In this document: positions 1 through 9,460 of the stretch, piece by piece
Position numbering within the stretch: position 1 is the stretch's first letter
Layout of the letters: the number at the start of each line of letters is the position of its first letter
Source: Negativicutes bacterium
Lineage (GTDB): Bacteria; Bacillota; JAAYKD01
Length of the DNA stretch: 53,516 nucleotides
Direction: 5' to 3'
Assembly (NCBI GenBank): GCA_021372785.1
Contig: JAJFTT010000027.1
Span: forward strand, 1-53,516
The notes under the pieces: generated by a model
What the model saw: only the letters and a program-made list of their open reading frames with translations
Databases searched by the model: none
Told to the model about the DNA's origin: nothing
Translations under genes and position numbers: made by a program

Positions 1-1
1 C

Positions 2-30
2 TTGCTTTCTAATCTTTCGTGTGCTAAAAT
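2..30 (+). promoter_or_regulatory. Sigma-A type promoter for pepC
   Basis: TTGCTT (2-7) and TAAAAT (25-30) are separated by 17 bases, and the pepC start lies about 60 bases downstream. This is a motif match only. Confidence 0.5.
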
Positions 31-90
31 ATCAGCGAACAGCATATCAAAACAGGTGATATGCCATTAAATGACAGGAGGATTGTTCCG

Positions 91-1434
91 ATGAAAAACG
101 CCAAGCCGATCAGCAGCAGTATGGTTGAAAAATTTGATGCCGATTACAGCAGCAACAAGCATTACAAGGCAATGACGCATGCCTTGGCCAAAAATGCAGT
201 GAACAGCATTGCCTATGTCCAAAGCAGCACCGAATACACTGATGCTAAATTCTCCATTGACCTACCCACCATGACAGTCACCAACCAAAAGTCCAGCGGT
301 CGCTGCTGGCTGTTTGCCGGTTTGAATGTTTTGCGTGAAAGAATCGGTAAAAAATATAATCTGGAGTATTTTGAATTCAGTCAGAATTACCTGGCCTTTT
401 GGGATAAATTTGAAAAAATCAATTACTTTTTAGAATCCATCATCGACTTAGCCGATCGTCCGGTGGATGACCGTACCGTTGAATATCTGCTGCACACCGG
501 CATTCAGGATGGCGGTCAATGGGATATGATGGTCAGCTTGATCAAGAAATACGGCTTGGTGCCCCAGGCAGCGATGAATGAAACCTTCCAAAGCAGCAAC
601 ACGCGCGCGATGAATGGTCTGATCAATCAAAAATTGCGGCTCGATGCCGCTGCTTTGCGGGAAATGGTTGCCCAAAAGCAAGCCATGACCGCAATCGAAA
701 CCGAGAAGAGCCGCATGCTGGCTGAAATGTATCGGTTCCTTTGCATGAATTTTGGTCAGCCGCCGGAAACGTTCCAATTTGAATTTGTCGACAAAGATAA
801 AAAATACCATTGTGAACAGAAGATCACTCCTCTGCGGTTTTATCAGGACTATGTCGGTGATATTCTGGACGAGTATGTCTCCATCATCAACGCTCCCACC
901 GCCGATAAGCCCTTCGATCAGACTTATACCGTCGACTATCTGGGCAATGTGGTGGGCGGCAATGAAATTCTCTACTTGAATCTGGAAATCGACACATTCA
1001 AACAGCTGGTGATCGCACAATTAAAAGATCAGGAAGTCGTTTGGTTTGGCAGCGACTGCGGCAAGGATGGCGAACGGGAGATCGGCGTTTGGGATGACAG
1101 CGCATACGATTATGCAACTGCTTTTGATCTGAACTTTGACATGAGCAAAGCCGTGGCGCTCGATTACCGTCACAGCGCCATGAATCATGCCATGGTGATT
1201 ACCGGCGTCAATCTGACGGATGGCGGCTGCGCAACGAAGTGGAAAATCCAGAACAGCTGGGGCGATACCGCCGGCCGCAAAGGTTATTTCCTGATGACGG
1301 ATTCCTGGTTTGATAAGTGGGTCTATCAGGCGGTCGTCAACCGGAAATATCTCTCTGCCCGGCAGCAGGAAATTCTCAAAAAAGCGGTCAAGCATCTCAA
1401 CCCCTGGGATCCCATGGGTTCTCTGGCGGAATAA
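91..1434 (+). CDS. pepC: C1-family aminopeptidase C / bleomycin hydrolase
   Basis: Cytoplasmic papain-fold cysteine aminopeptidase that trims N-terminal residues from peptides. The protein has 447 residues, the normal size of the PepC/bleomycin hydrolase family. The catalytic set is visible: Gln66 and Cys72 in QKSSGRCWLF, His366 in MNHAM, and Asn388 in QNSWGD. An in-frame ATG exists at 61, but the AGGAGG at 76-81 sits 9 bases before the ATG at 91 and lies inside the longer frame, so 91 is chosen. Family members normally form barrel-shaped hexamers with the C-terminal tail in the active site. The gene stands alone with its own promoter; the next gene has its own promoter too. Function is assigned from motifs and length; the physiological substrate is unknown. 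Confidence 0.93.
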   Translation: MKNAKPISSSMVEKFDADYSSNKHYKAMTHALAKNAVNSIAYVQSSTEYTDAKFSIDLPTMTVTNQKSSGRCWLFAGLNVLRERIGKKYNLEYFEFSQNYLAFWDKFEKINYFLESIIDLADRPVDDRTVEYLLHTGIQDGGQWDMMVSLIKKYGLVPQAAMNETFQSSNTRAMNGLINQKLRLDAAALREMVAQKQAMTAIETEKSRMLAEMYRFLCMNFGQPPETFQFEFVDKDKKYHCEQKITPLRFYQDYVGDILDEYVSIINAPTADKPFDQTYTVDYLGNVVGGNEILYLNLEIDTFKQLVIAQLKDQEVVWFGSDCGKDGEREIGVWDDSAYDYATAFDLNFDMSKAVALDYRHSAMNHAMVITGVNLTDGGCATKWKIQNSWGDTAGRKGYFLMTDSWFDKWVYQAVVNRKYLSARQQEILKKAVKHLNPWDPMGSLAE

Positions 1435-1641
1435 GCTGCCCTCCATTGTAATGCCGTACTCAAATAATCGGTATGGGCATAGAGCGCCGCCATTGATCTG
1501 CGCTCTCTGCCTTGCTGATTGCCAGACAGTCCAGCTTTTCTTGCCAACTCATAAGAATATTCGGTTTCTCAAAGCGAAATCTTTTGCTTTTGCAGTCAAA
1601 TCCATTCAATGAAGGGATCTGGGCTTCGTCTGCCCCGGAGA

Positions 1642-1670
1642 TTGACTCTCTTCGGCGATCGTGCTAGAAT
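1642..1670 (+). promoter_or_regulatory. Sigma-A promoter for the M20 amidohydrolase
   Basis: TTGACT (1642-1647), 17-base spacer, TAGAAT (1665-1670). The gene starts at 1700, giving a leader of about 22 bases that contains a GGGAGGT ribosome binding site (1687-1693). Nothing else was recognised in the 265-base gap after pepC. Confidence 0.7.
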
Positions 1671-1699
1671 GAAAGCAAATTTAACCGGGAGGTACTGTT

Positions 1700-2878
1700 A
1701 TGAAAGAAAAATTGATTGCCAATGTAGATTCCCTCAAAGAGGAATTGCTCGCCCTTTCTCACCATATCCATGACAATCCGGAAATTGCTTATACCGAACA
1801 CAAAGCGGTCGCTTTCTTGAGCGAAATCCTGACCAAACACGGTTTCACAGTAACCACACCTTATGCCGGCGTAGAAACTGCTTTTTGCGCCAGCAAAAAA
1901 GGCAAAGGGCCCGGTCCGAAGATTGCTTTCCTGGCCGAATACGACGCTTTGCCGGAGATTGGACATGCCTGCGGTCACAATATCATCGCCACCTGTTCCA
2001 CCGGCGCTTTTCTTGCTTTAGCCGGGCTGATGGATCAGTATAATGGGGAGATTATGTTGATCGGCACTCCGGCCGAGGAAGCCGGCGGCGGTAAGATCCA
2101 GCTGCTGCGCAATGGCGGTTTTGAAGGCATCGAATATGTGCTGATGATGCATCCGAGTTCCGGTAACAAAGGGCTCGTCAACCGCGGCGGCCGTGCAGCC
2201 ACTACTGTCAGCGTCGAATTCTTTGGTAAATCCGCCCATTCTTCCGGCCCGCAGGCCGGGATCAACGCGCTCAATGCGCTGATTGCAACCTTTAACCATA
2301 TCGATCTGCTGCGTCCGGCTCTGCATCCGCAAAGCAATATCAACGGCATCATCACCAAAGGCGGCACCGTGGCCAATGCCATTCCCGATTATGCCGCAGC
2401 GAATTTCTCACTGCGTTCTTCCACCCTCTTTGAACTGGAAAAATTAGTGGACGCCGTGAAAAAATGCGCTAAAACCGCGGAAGCTTTAGTCGGCGCCCGC
2501 TGTGAAATCAAAGTCGGCGATTTGTATGCCGAGCGTTATCCCAACTGGCCGATGTGTGAAGCCTTTAAAAATAATATGGAATCCCTCGGCATGCCAATGG
2601 AAATCGGCAATCCGGTCGGCAACTACGGTTCTTCCGATATTGGCAATGTTTCCATCAAAATCCCGGCCATTCATGATTATCTGCCCGCCTGCCCGGCCGG
2701 TGTCAACAGTCATAATGCGGAGTACACAGCCTACACCGATAAAGCGCAAGCCGATGCCACCTGTCTATTGGGCGCCAAAGGGCTCGCCATGACCGCGCTT
2801 GATATTTTAGAAAAACCGGAACTGCGCCAACAAATCCAAGCTTATTTCGTCAAGCAAATCCCACAGGAATACAAATAA
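1700..2878 (+). CDS. M20-family metallo-amidohydrolase (ACY1L2/AbgB-like)
   Basis: Zinc- or manganese-dependent hydrolase of N-acyl amino acids or dipeptides, 392 residues. Metal-binding signatures of the M20D branch are visible: the segment around residues 79-96 (LAEYDALPEIGHACGHN, with His89 and His93) and PAEEAGGGK near residue 130, which supplies the catalytic glutamates. The dimerisation lid domain lies roughly between residues 180 and 290. The closest named relatives by signature are AbgB (p-aminobenzoyl-glutamate hydrolase) and mammalian ACY1L2; substrate specificity cannot be read from sequence. The gene is monocistronic, with its own promoter and a strong downstream hairpin. Together with pepC it fits a peptide-scavenging anaerobe. 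Confidence 0.88.
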   Translation: MKEKLIANVDSLKEELLALSHHIHDNPEIAYTEHKAVAFLSEILTKHGFTVTTPYAGVETAFCASKKGKGPGPKIAFLAEYDALPEIGHACGHNIIATCSTGAFLALAGLMDQYNGEIMLIGTPAEEAGGGKIQLLRNGGFEGIEYVLMMHPSSGNKGLVNRGGRAATTVSVEFFGKSAHSSGPQAGINALNALIATFNHIDLLRPALHPQSNINGIITKGGTVANAIPDYAAANFSLRSSTLFELEKLVDAVKKCAKTAEALVGARCEIKVGDLYAERYPNWPMCEAFKNNMESLGMPMEIGNPVGNYGSSDIGNVSIKIPAIHDYLPACPAGVNSHNAEYTAYTDKAQADATCLLGAKGLAMTALDILEKPELRQQIQAYFVKQIPQEYK

Positions 2879-2960
2879 AACAGCGGCACGCGTCCGGCCC
2901 GCTAAAAAATACCGTCGCAGCCTCCGGCCGCGAAGAGACACTCCTTCGAACAAATCAAAC

Positions 2961-3010
2961 GAAACCCCCGGAAGATATCCCGCATGCGTGGGTTATCTTC
3001 CGGGGGTTTC
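2961..3010. terminator. Bidirectional intrinsic terminator between convergent genes
   Basis: A 16-base arm (2961-2976, starting GAAACCCCCGG) is perfectly complementary to 2995-3010. It lies between the rightward amidohydrolase and the leftward dehydrogenase, so it can serve both. Confidence 0.8.
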
Positions 3011-3029
3011 CCGCTTATTTTCAGTTCGC

Positions 3030-3995
3030 TCAATTTCTCTCCGGGAAGCGATTGACCTGCCAGTAAGGCTGCTTGCCGCGCAATACCCGGTCAATTTCTT
3101 CTGCCGCCTGCAGTGCCATGGCGTCGAAGGCTTCCACTGTATGCGCCGCATAATGCGGCGTGATCAGCACATTCGGCAAAGCAAACAACGGATTGCTGTA
3201 ATCAAAAGGCTCCTTCTGCAATACATCCAGAGCGGCACCGGCGATCTGCTTGTTTTTCAGGGCGGCTATCAAATCTGCCTCCACCACAATATCGCCTCTG
3301 GCTGTGTTGATCAGCCAGGCCTGCGGCTGCATCCAGGCAAATTCGGCGCTGCTCACGCTGCCTTTGGTCTGGGCGGTTGAAGGCACATGGATGCTGAGAT
3401 AATCCGCTTCGCGAAAGACTGCTTCGCGGGACAGCACCGCATCCAGGCAAGGCGGCTTAGTTTCTTCGCTGAGATGCGGACCATAGGCAATCACTTTCAT
3501 GCCGAAGGCCGACTTGGCCATACCGGCCACCTGTGAGCCGATGTTGCCCAACCCGATGATCCCCAAAACCCTGCCCCGCAGTTCATGACAGAAAATCCGG
3601 TCACGCACTTGAAAATCTCCGGCTGAAAAACTTGGCTCCAATTCGCGGTAGCGTTTGGCACAGGCGAGTAAAAGAAAAATCGTATACTCAGCAACCGCAT
3701 TGCTGTTGGCCAGCGGCGTGTTGGTCACATAAATCTGTCGTTTCGCGGCCGCCGTGAGATCAACATTGTCATAACCCGCGCCAAAGCGAGCGACAATCTT
3801 CAAACGATTGGCATTGGCCAGGACCTGCTCCGTGACCGGAGTCGCCCGCACCAGCAGCGCATCGCAGTCTCTGATTTCCCGCGCCAGGCCCGCTTCCGAA
3901 TTATCGCTGCCCAGTCTGACTTCGTAACCCTGCCGCAGTAAAAAATCAATGCCGGTTTGCGCGATCTTCTGGGGCAGCAGAATTCTTGCCTTCAA
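3030..3995 (-). CDS. D-isomer-specific 2-hydroxyacid dehydrogenase (SerA-like catalytic core)
   Basis: NAD-dependent oxidoreductase interconverting D-2-hydroxyacids and 2-keto acids. The 321-residue protein has an N-terminal half of the catalytic domain (about 1-95), the NAD Rossmann domain with GIIGLGNIGSQ (about residues 141-151), the catalytic Arg in NTARGD, Glu in QKEPF and His in TPHYAAHT. It lacks the C-terminal ACT/ASB domains of long-form phosphoglycerate dehydrogenase, so it may be a short SerA or another hydroxyacid dehydrogenase (glyoxylate/hydroxypyruvate reductase-like); I cannot separate these. It starts with TTG (3993-3995) behind a good AGGGAGGT (4003-4010). It lies downstream of rsmG in the same direction. 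Confidence 0.85.
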   Translation of the reverse strand: MKARILLPQKIAQTGIDFLLRQGYEVRLGSDNSEAGLAREIRDCDALLVRATPVTEQVLANANRLKIVARFGAGYDNVDLTAAAKRQIYVTNTPLANSNAVAEYTIFLLLACAKRYRELEPSFSAGDFQVRDRIFCHELRGRVLGIIGLGNIGSQVAGMAKSAFGMKVIAYGPHLSEETKPPCLDAVLSREAVFREADYLSIHVPSTAQTKGSVSSAEFAWMQPQAWLINTARGDIVVEADLIAALKNKQIAGAALDVLQKEPFDYSNPLFALPNVLITPHYAAHTVEAFDAMALQAAEEIDRVLRGKQPYWQVNRFPERN

Positions 3996-4008
3996 ATTGC
4001 TTACCTCC

Positions 4009-4266
4009 CTACATTCCTGCCAGTTTCATGACTTTTGGCGCCGCAGTAAGAAACCAGACGGCGTAGCGCCGCGGATTTTTCTGCAAATCCTCAACCAGAT
4101 CATAAAAGCGAACCCATTTCATCCCGGAAGCTTCTGCCGGATTACGGCTGAAAGGTCCTTCATAGTCAGCCATCAACACAGGATCATACTCGTATTCTGT
4201 CAGCTGATGGCTGAATTCAGCGCGGTAGACAAAAGAAAATGCCGGACAAAGCAGTTTTCCTTTCGC
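4009..4266 (-). pseudogene. idi: 3' remnant of type 1 isopentenyl-diphosphate isomerase (NUDIX)
   Basis: The leftward frame between the rsmG stop codon and TAG at 4009-4011 is open for 86 codons and reads as the C-terminal third of type 1 IDI: FVYRAEF, then LTEYEYDPVLMADYEG, then NPAEASGMKWV, then NPRRYAVWF. The E-x-E pair and the final W-F are hallmarks of this NUDIX branch. The N-terminal part with the NUDIX box is missing and there is no start codon or ribosome binding site, so it should not give an active isomerase. It is in the same frame as rsmG, directly after its TAA. Open reading without stops implies recent loss or an unseen role. Confidence 0.7.
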
Positions 4267-4986
4267 TTAAAGGGGATTTTCTTTGGGTGTGCCGGCCTGA
4301 CGGGGATATTTCGTCGGTGTTTGACGGATTTTTTTCACTAAAAGCAGGCGTCTGTCCTGTCCGCTGAACGGCAGCTGCAAGCAGCAGTCCCGCTCCGCTC
4401 TGCCTCCCAGCAATTGCAAGGCGTTTTGCGCCTCGGATAGTTCTTCGGTCAGAGACGGTCCTTTGAGAGCCAGGAATCTGCCGCCGGAACGCACAAACGG
4501 CAGACAATACTCCAACAGCACCGGCAAAGGCGCCACGGCTCTGGCCAAAGCCAGATCGTAGCGTTCACGGTGCAACGCTAAGTGTGCGCCATCTTCCGCC
4601 CTGGCGTGCAGCAGGGAAGCCGATAAATCCAGTTTTTCCAGCAGCTGACGCAAAAATTCCAGGCGTTTGCCCAGGGAATCCAGCAAGACAAGCTGTAAGC
4701 CCGGTTCCATGATCAGCAGCGGCACCCCGGGAAAACCGGCGCCGGTTCCGATATCGATGACCCACATGCCGGAACGCAAAGAAACCAGCTGCAAAACCGT
4801 GAGGGAATCCAAAAAATGTTTTTCGATTATCTCAAATTCATCCGTCAGGGTGGTAAGGTTGATTTTTTGATTGTACTGCAATAAAAAATCAGCATAGATT
4901 TCAAATCGCTGCAGCTGCTTGTCCGTCAGCAGAATGCCCAGCTCCGCCGCACCTGTTTTCAGCTTCTCCAGATTTTCTTCCTTCAT
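4267..4986 (-). CDS. rsmG: 16S rRNA (guanine-527-N7)-methyltransferase RsmG
   Basis: S-adenosylmethionine-dependent methyltransferase that modifies G527 of 16S rRNA (formerly GidB). The protein is 239 residues, the normal length. The SAM-binding loop [14 protein letters not shown] is present around residues 70-83, and the C-terminal KYPRQAGTP is characteristic. The start is set at the ATG (4984-4986) that overlaps the mnmG stop as ATGA; an in-frame ATG upstream lies inside mnmG. The overlap implies translational coupling with mnmG, as in most Bacillota. In the same frame, directly after its stop codon, lies an idi remnant. Confidence 0.95.
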   Translation of the reverse strand: MKEENLEKLKTGAAELGILLTDKQLQRFEIYADFLLQYNQKINLTTLTDEFEIIEKHFLDSLTVLQLVSLRSGMWVIDIGTGAGFPGVPLLIMEPGLQLVLLDSLGKRLEFLRQLLEKLDLSASLLHARAEDGAHLALHRERYDLALARAVAPLPVLLEYCLPFVRSGGRFLALKGPSLTEELSEAQNALQLLGGRAERDCCLQLPFSGQDRRLLLVKKIRQTPTKYPRQAGTPKENPL

Positions 4987-6863
4987 GACCGTTGCTCTCC
5001 TTTCCGACGCTGCTGCTCCAGCCAAATCAGCAATACAGAAATATCCGCCGGACTGACACCGGAAATTCGCGCCGCCTGTCCCAGATTACGCGGACGCACC
5101 CGGCTGAGCTTTTCTCTGGCTTCCCTGGATAAGCCCTGCAAAGTTTGATAGGGCAAATCCTCCGTCAAAACAGTAAATTCCAGATGCTGCTGATGCCGAA
5201 CCTGTTCGCTCTGCTGCCTGATATAGCCGGCATAGCAAACCTCCACTTCCACCTGACTGCGGATCTCCGGCGACAAGGCCGCCAGCTCGCTGTCAAACGG
5301 CAGCAATACTTCCATATTCAGCTCCGGCCGGCGCAGCAGGGCGGCCAGGGATGTACTATGCTCCATCGCCGTCGTGCCGGCTTTGACCAGCGCGTTGTTT
5401 AACTCCTCGCCCGGTGCGAGAAAGACACGTTCCACGCGTTCGATTTGCCGGTCGACTGCGTCTCTCTTGCTGCAGAAACGCTGATAACGCTGCTCATCGA
5501 TCAGACCCAGGGCATAGCCATAGGGGGTCAGGCGCCGATCGGCGTTATCCTGACGTAAAATCAAGCGGTATTCCGAACGGGCGGTCATCATCCGGTAGGG
5601 TTCGTTGGTGCCTTTGGTGACCAAATCATCAATCAGCACGCCGATATAGGCTTGCCAACGCTGTAAAATCAAGGGATCCTTGCCTTGCAGTGCCAAAACG
5701 GCATTAATCCCTGCGATCAAACCCTGTGCTGCCGCTTCTTCATACCCGGAAGTGCCGTTCAGCTGTCCGGCGCTGTAGAGACCCCGGACGCGTTTCCACT
5801 CTAAGTCGGGTTTCAATTCCAACGGGTCCAGGCAGTCATATTCAATGGCATAACCGGGACGCATGATCTCAACCTGTTCCAATCCCGGTATGGTGCGTAA
5901 AAAAGCCAGCTGGACATCCATTGGCAAACTGGTTGACATCCCCTGCACATACATTTCTTCCGTGGCCAGGCCGGTCGGTTCGATAAACAGCTGATGCCGG
6001 TCTTTCTCGGCAAAGCGCATGACTTTGTCTTCAATGCTGGGGCAATAACGCGGACCGGTGCCTTTGATCACACCGCTGAACAGCGGCGCCCGGTGAATAT
6101 TCGCTTTGATAATGGCGTGTGTCGCGGGATTTGTCCAAGTCAGCCAACAGCAGCGGGTCGGCAGATCGGGATAGGGAGAATCGAAACCGAACCGTTCTTT
6201 TGTTTCGTCACCATTTTGCCGGATCATTTTGCTGTAATCCAAACTGTTGCCGTTCACCCGGGCGGGAGTGCCTGTTTTGAACCGCCGCAAGCTGACGCCA
6301 AAACGCTGCAAATTGCCGCTTAAAGCCAAGGCGGCTTGCTGCCCATCCGGTCCGGAAGTACTCTGATAATCTCCGATGATCACTTTACCGCCAAGAAAAG
6401 TACCGGTCGCTAAAATCACTTTCGGCGCCGTGAAAACCCGTCCCAATTGGTCGGCTACTCCGCTGACCGCTCCGTCTTGCGTTAAAATATCCTCCACCAG
6501 AGCTTGTTTCAACTGTAAACCCGGCTGGATTTCCAGGATATGCTTCATATAGCGCAGATAGAGGCCACGGTCAATCTGAGCCCGATAAGACTGCACCGCC
6601 GGTCCCTTGCTCGTATTCAGGCATCGCATTTGAATGGCACAGGCATCGGCTGCCTTTGCTATTTCACCACCCAGCGCATCAATTTCCTTGATCAGGTGAC
6701 TTTTCGCCGGGCCGCCCATGGCAGGATTACAAGGCAGCTGCGCTACAAAATCCAAACCAATGGCTAAAAGCAGCGTGTTGGCTCCCATTCTGGCCGCGGC
6801 CAGAGCCGCCTCACAACCGGCATGTCCGGCGCCGACCACAATCAGATCATAATCATATTGCAT
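4983..6863 (-). CDS. mnmG: tRNA uridine-5-carboxymethylaminomethyl modification enzyme MnmG
   Basis: FAD-dependent subunit that works with MnmE to make the cmnm5U34 wobble modification of tRNA. Length 626 residues, as expected. The FAD dinucleotide fold [14 protein letters not shown] is at residues 12-25, the GidA signature [17 protein letters not shown] is near residues 50-66, and the second signature [10 protein letters not shown] near 375 is present. It follows mnmE by 12 bases and overlaps rsmG by 4 bases, so mnmE-mnmG-rsmG form one leftward operon. Confidence 0.97.
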   Translation of the reverse strand: MQYDYDLIVVGAGHAGCEAALAAARMGANTLLLAIGLDFVAQLPCNPAMGGPAKSHLIKEIDALGGEIAKAADACAIQMRCLNTSKGPAVQSYRAQIDRGLYLRYMKHILEIQPGLQLKQALVEDILTQDGAVSGVADQLGRVFTAPKVILATGTFLGGKVIIGDYQSTSGPDGQQAALALSGNLQRFGVSLRRFKTGTPARVNGNSLDYSKMIRQNGDETKERFGFDSPYPDLPTRCCWLTWTNPATHAIIKANIHRAPLFSGVIKGTGPRYCPSIEDKVMRFAEKDRHQLFIEPTGLATEEMYVQGMSTSLPMDVQLAFLRTIPGLEQVEIMRPGYAIEYDCLDPLELKPDLEWKRVRGLYSAGQLNGTSGYEEAAAQGLIAGINAVLALQGKDPLILQRWQAYIGVLIDDLVTKGTNEPYRMMTARSEYRLILRQDNADRRLTPYGYALGLIDEQRYQRFCSKRDAVDRQIERVERVFLAPGEELNNALVKAGTTAMEHSTSLAALLRRPELNMEVLLPFDSELAALSPEIRSQVEVEVCYAGYIRQQSEQVRHQQHLEFTVLTEDLPYQTLQGLSREAREKLSRVRPRNLGQAARISGVSPADISVLLIWLEQQRRKGEQRS

Positions 6864-6875
6864 TTGACCTCACCT

Positions 6876-8261
6876 CTATTTGCCGACGCAAAACTGGCTG
6901 AAAATCGTATCGATTATATCTTCCGAAACCAATTCTCCGCTGATGGCCGCCAGCGCCTGATAAGCGGAACGCAAATGGATCACGTAACAGTCCTCCGGCA
7001 ATCCACTCGCGACTGCCTGCCGACAGGCTTCCACCTGCCGCAAAGCCTGCTCCACCGCGTCTTTGTGCCTTAAACTGGTTAAGATCGCTTCATTACCGGC
7101 CGTCACGGTCCCGCTCAGCACCCGCTGCCGAATCGCATCCAGTAAATCTTCCAGACCTTCACCCAAAGCAGCCGCAATCAGGACTGGTTTCTGTTTGAAA
7201 CCCAATTGCAGCAATTCTTTGCGCAGATTGCTGCCGTCGGCGAGATCGGTCTTATTGATCACCAAGAGCAGCGGCCTGTTTTGCACAAGATCCGCCAATT
7301 CACGGTCTTCCGCTTGCAAAGCTTCCCCGGCATCCAGGACCCATAAGACAAGATCGGCGGTATCGATGGCGGCGCGGGTGCGAACCATACCCAGTCGTTC
7401 AATTTCATCGGCACTTTCATGTAAACCCGCCGTATCCACCAAGCGCATGACGATGCCGTCCAAAGAAAAACGTTCCTCTAAAATATCGCGGGTAGTCCCG
7501 GCAATTGCCGTCACAATCGCCCTGTCTTCTCCCAGCAAACTATTCAGCAAAGAGGATTTGCCCACATTGGGCCGCCCCACGATCACGATTTTGACTCCCT
7601 GCCGCAAAATTCTGCCCTGATCCGCCGTGAGCAGCAACTGCTGCAGATCGTTCGCCAAAGCGGCTAGGCTTTGCCCGAACGCCTGACGGTCCAGCGGCTC
7701 GTAATCATCGGGAAAATCGATGGAAACCTCAATGAGAGCGATCAACTGCAGGAATTTTCGGGTCAGTTGGCCGATTCTTCGTCCCAAAAGGCCGCCGAGC
7801 TGTGCCATCGCCTGTGCGGCTCCGGCGCTGCCGTCCGCCTGAATCAAATCCCTGACCGCTTCCGCCTGGGTCAAATCCAGGCGTCCGCTTAAAAACGCCC
7901 GTTTGGTAAATTCACCGGCTGCGGCCGGCACGGCACCCGAACGCAGCAAAAGCTGCAAAACCTGCTGCACAACCACAATACCGCCATGGGTTTGAATTTC
8001 CACCACATCTTCGCCGGTATAACTATGCGGCGCCGCAAAATAAAAACTGATCACTTCGTCAATGCGGCGGCCGCTGAGCGGTTCTTTGACATAACCATAA
8101 TAGACCTGCCGCGGCTGCATTCTGCCTGTTCGGCAGCCCGGCAGCAAGAGCACTCGGCGGGCAATTTCTTCCGCATGATCTCCGCTTAAGCGTACAATCC
8201 CAATCCCTCCCTCGCCGGGGGGTGTTGAAATAGCGGCAATGGTATCGCCGGATGTCCACAT
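6876..8261 (-). CDS. mnmE: tRNA modification GTPase MnmE
   Basis: K+-activated GTPase partner of MnmG. The chosen start (ATG at 8259-8261, with AGGTGAG just upstream) gives 461 residues beginning MWTSGDTIAAIST, the normal N-terminus. An N-terminal TrmE-N tetrahydrofolate-binding domain is followed by a helical domain with an inserted G domain: P-loop GRPNVGKSSLLN, DTAG and NKTD. The C-terminal FCVGK contains the invariant cysteine. It is the first gene of mnmE-mnmG-rsmG and is separated from jag by a 142-base gap with a hairpin. Confidence 0.96.
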   Translation of the reverse strand: MWTSGDTIAAISTPPGEGGIGIVRLSGDHAEEIARRVLLLPGCRTGRMQPRQVYYGYVKEPLSGRRIDEVISFYFAAPHSYTGEDVVEIQTHGGIVVVQQVLQLLLRSGAVPAAAGEFTKRAFLSGRLDLTQAEAVRDLIQADGSAGAAQAMAQLGGLLGRRIGQLTRKFLQLIALIEVSIDFPDDYEPLDRQAFGQSLAALANDLQQLLLTADQGRILRQGVKIVIVGRPNVGKSSLLNSLLGEDRAIVTAIAGTTRDILEERFSLDGIVMRLVDTAGLHESADEIERLGMVRTRAAIDTADLVLWVLDAGEALQAEDRELADLVQNRPLLLVINKTDLADGSNLRKELLQLGFKQKPVLIAAALGEGLEDLLDAIRQRVLSGTVTAGNEAILTSLRHKDAVEQALRQVEACRQAVASGLPEDCYVIHLRSAYQALAAISGELVSEDIIDTIFSQFCVGK

Positions 8262-8337
8262 ACGAATCTCACCTGCCTTACCCACGCGTTGAAATAAAGA
8301 AAGAAAAATCAATTTGCATTGCATCAATCTAAAACAG

Positions 8338-8371
8338 AAGCATAGCACGTTTTACTCAACACGCTATGCTT
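8338..8371 (-). terminator. Hairpin between jag and mnmE
   Basis: AAGCATAGC/GCTATGCTT arms extend to a 14-pair stem with two G-U wobbles and a 6-base loop on the leftward strand, followed by a short CTGTTTTAG tract. The U-run is weak, so it may be a partial terminator or an mRNA-stabilising structure. Confidence 0.5.
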
Positions 8372-8403
8372 ACATTCGTATTCAACCCGAACTGGGTTTT
8401 TGC

Positions 8404-9429
8404 TTATTTTTTGTAAATCACCACGTGTCGACGGCTGTCTTCCCCGGCACTTTCCGTATAAACCGTCTCGCTGTCCTGTAACGCCATATGAATCAGGCGT
8501 CGTTCTCTGGCAGACATCGGCTCCAACGAAATCGCTTTTTCTGTCATTTCCACTTCTTTGGCCAAACGTTTGGCCAAACGAATCAATGTCTCTTCCCGGC
8601 GCTTGCGATAATCACCGACATTTAACGTGATGCGCTGATGCTCTTCCCGACCGCGATTGACCACAACCGTCAATAAATACTGGAAGGCATCCAGGGTATT
8701 GCCGCGCTTGCCGATCAGAATACCTAAATCATCGGCGTCTCCCGACAGATTGACCACAATGCTGTCCTCTTCTGCCCGGACATCGACCCGGCATTTCAGC
8801 TGCATCGCCTGAATCATCTCGCCAGCGAACTTGTAGGCCCGGGCGGGTGCTTCCTCGGTGGGAATGGGCCAAACTTCATCTTCTGTTTCGCTAATTTGCT
8901 TTGCTTCCGCGAAATTCTGACGACTGTATTTTTCGCTGCCGTCATGGCGTCCGCCGTAATTGCCGCGAATCCGATCGCTCTGACGGTCGGAATACTCCGG
9001 ACGATTGTTCCGTCCGGGTGAGGCTGAGCGCATCTGTGCTTCGCTTGTGCCGGCCGGACGAGGATTGCTTTTTTCTTCCGACAATTGCTTGCCGACCGGT
9101 TTGTTTGCCACGGCCGGAGCTGCGGCAGGCTTTTGCTCCTGCACTTTGGGCTGTGCTTTCGTTTCCCGCAGCGGTTCTTTGGCTTTTTCGGCATCTGCTT
9201 TTAAGCTCAGATTCAAATCGGTTTTGAGTAAATCAGCAAAAGAAATTTTTTCTTCCGGTTCCACTTCGGTTAATCGCACTTCGGCGGCTTTCGCTCCCAA
9301 ACCCAAAAACCCTTTGCTGCCCGGTTCGATAATTTCGACACGGACCCGGTCTCTGGTTAACTGCAGCTCCTGCAAACCAGACCAGATCGCTTCGTCCACT
9401 GTTTTTCCTTTTTTTTCAATTGTTCGCAT
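8404..9429 (-). CDS. jag: Jag/KhpB RNA-binding protein (Jag_N-KH-R3H)
   Basis: RNA-binding regulator of cell division and elongation, usually encoded beside yidC (SpoIIIJ-associated). The 341-residue protein has an N-terminal Jag_N domain (1-55, with GSKGFLGLGAK), a long charged low-complexity linker (about 60-195, rich in K, E, R, N), a KH domain with GILIGKRGNTLDAFQYL, and a C-terminal R3H domain with REERRLIHMALQ-type residues (visible as RERRLIHMALQD). The linker is longer than in Bacillus Jag. The start is an ATG with GAGGAAAGGGTGA upstream. It sits 31 bases after yidC. Confidence 0.93.
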   Translation of the reverse strand: MRTIEKKGKTVDEAIWSGLQELQLTRDRVRVEIIEPGSKGFLGLGAKAAEVRLTEVEPEEKISFADLLKTDLNLSLKADAEKAKEPLRETKAQPKVQEQKPAAAPAVANKPVGKQLSEEKSNPRPAGTSEAQMRSASPGRNNRPEYSDRQSDRIRGNYGGRHDGSEKYSRQNFAEAKQISETEDEVWPIPTEEAPARAYKFAGEMIQAMQLKCRVDVRAEEDSIVVNLSGDADDLGILIGKRGNTLDAFQYLLTVVVNRGREEHQRITLNVGDYRKRREETLIRLAKRLAKEVEMTEKAISLEPMSARERRLIHMALQDSETVYTESAGEDSRRHVVIYKK

Positions 9430-9460
9430 GAACGCATGTCACCCTTTCCTCAGGTGTTAC

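Noticed and set aside
448-1446. Long leftward frames antisense to pepC
   Set aside because: They mirror the codon bias of pepC, which has complete active-site motifs.
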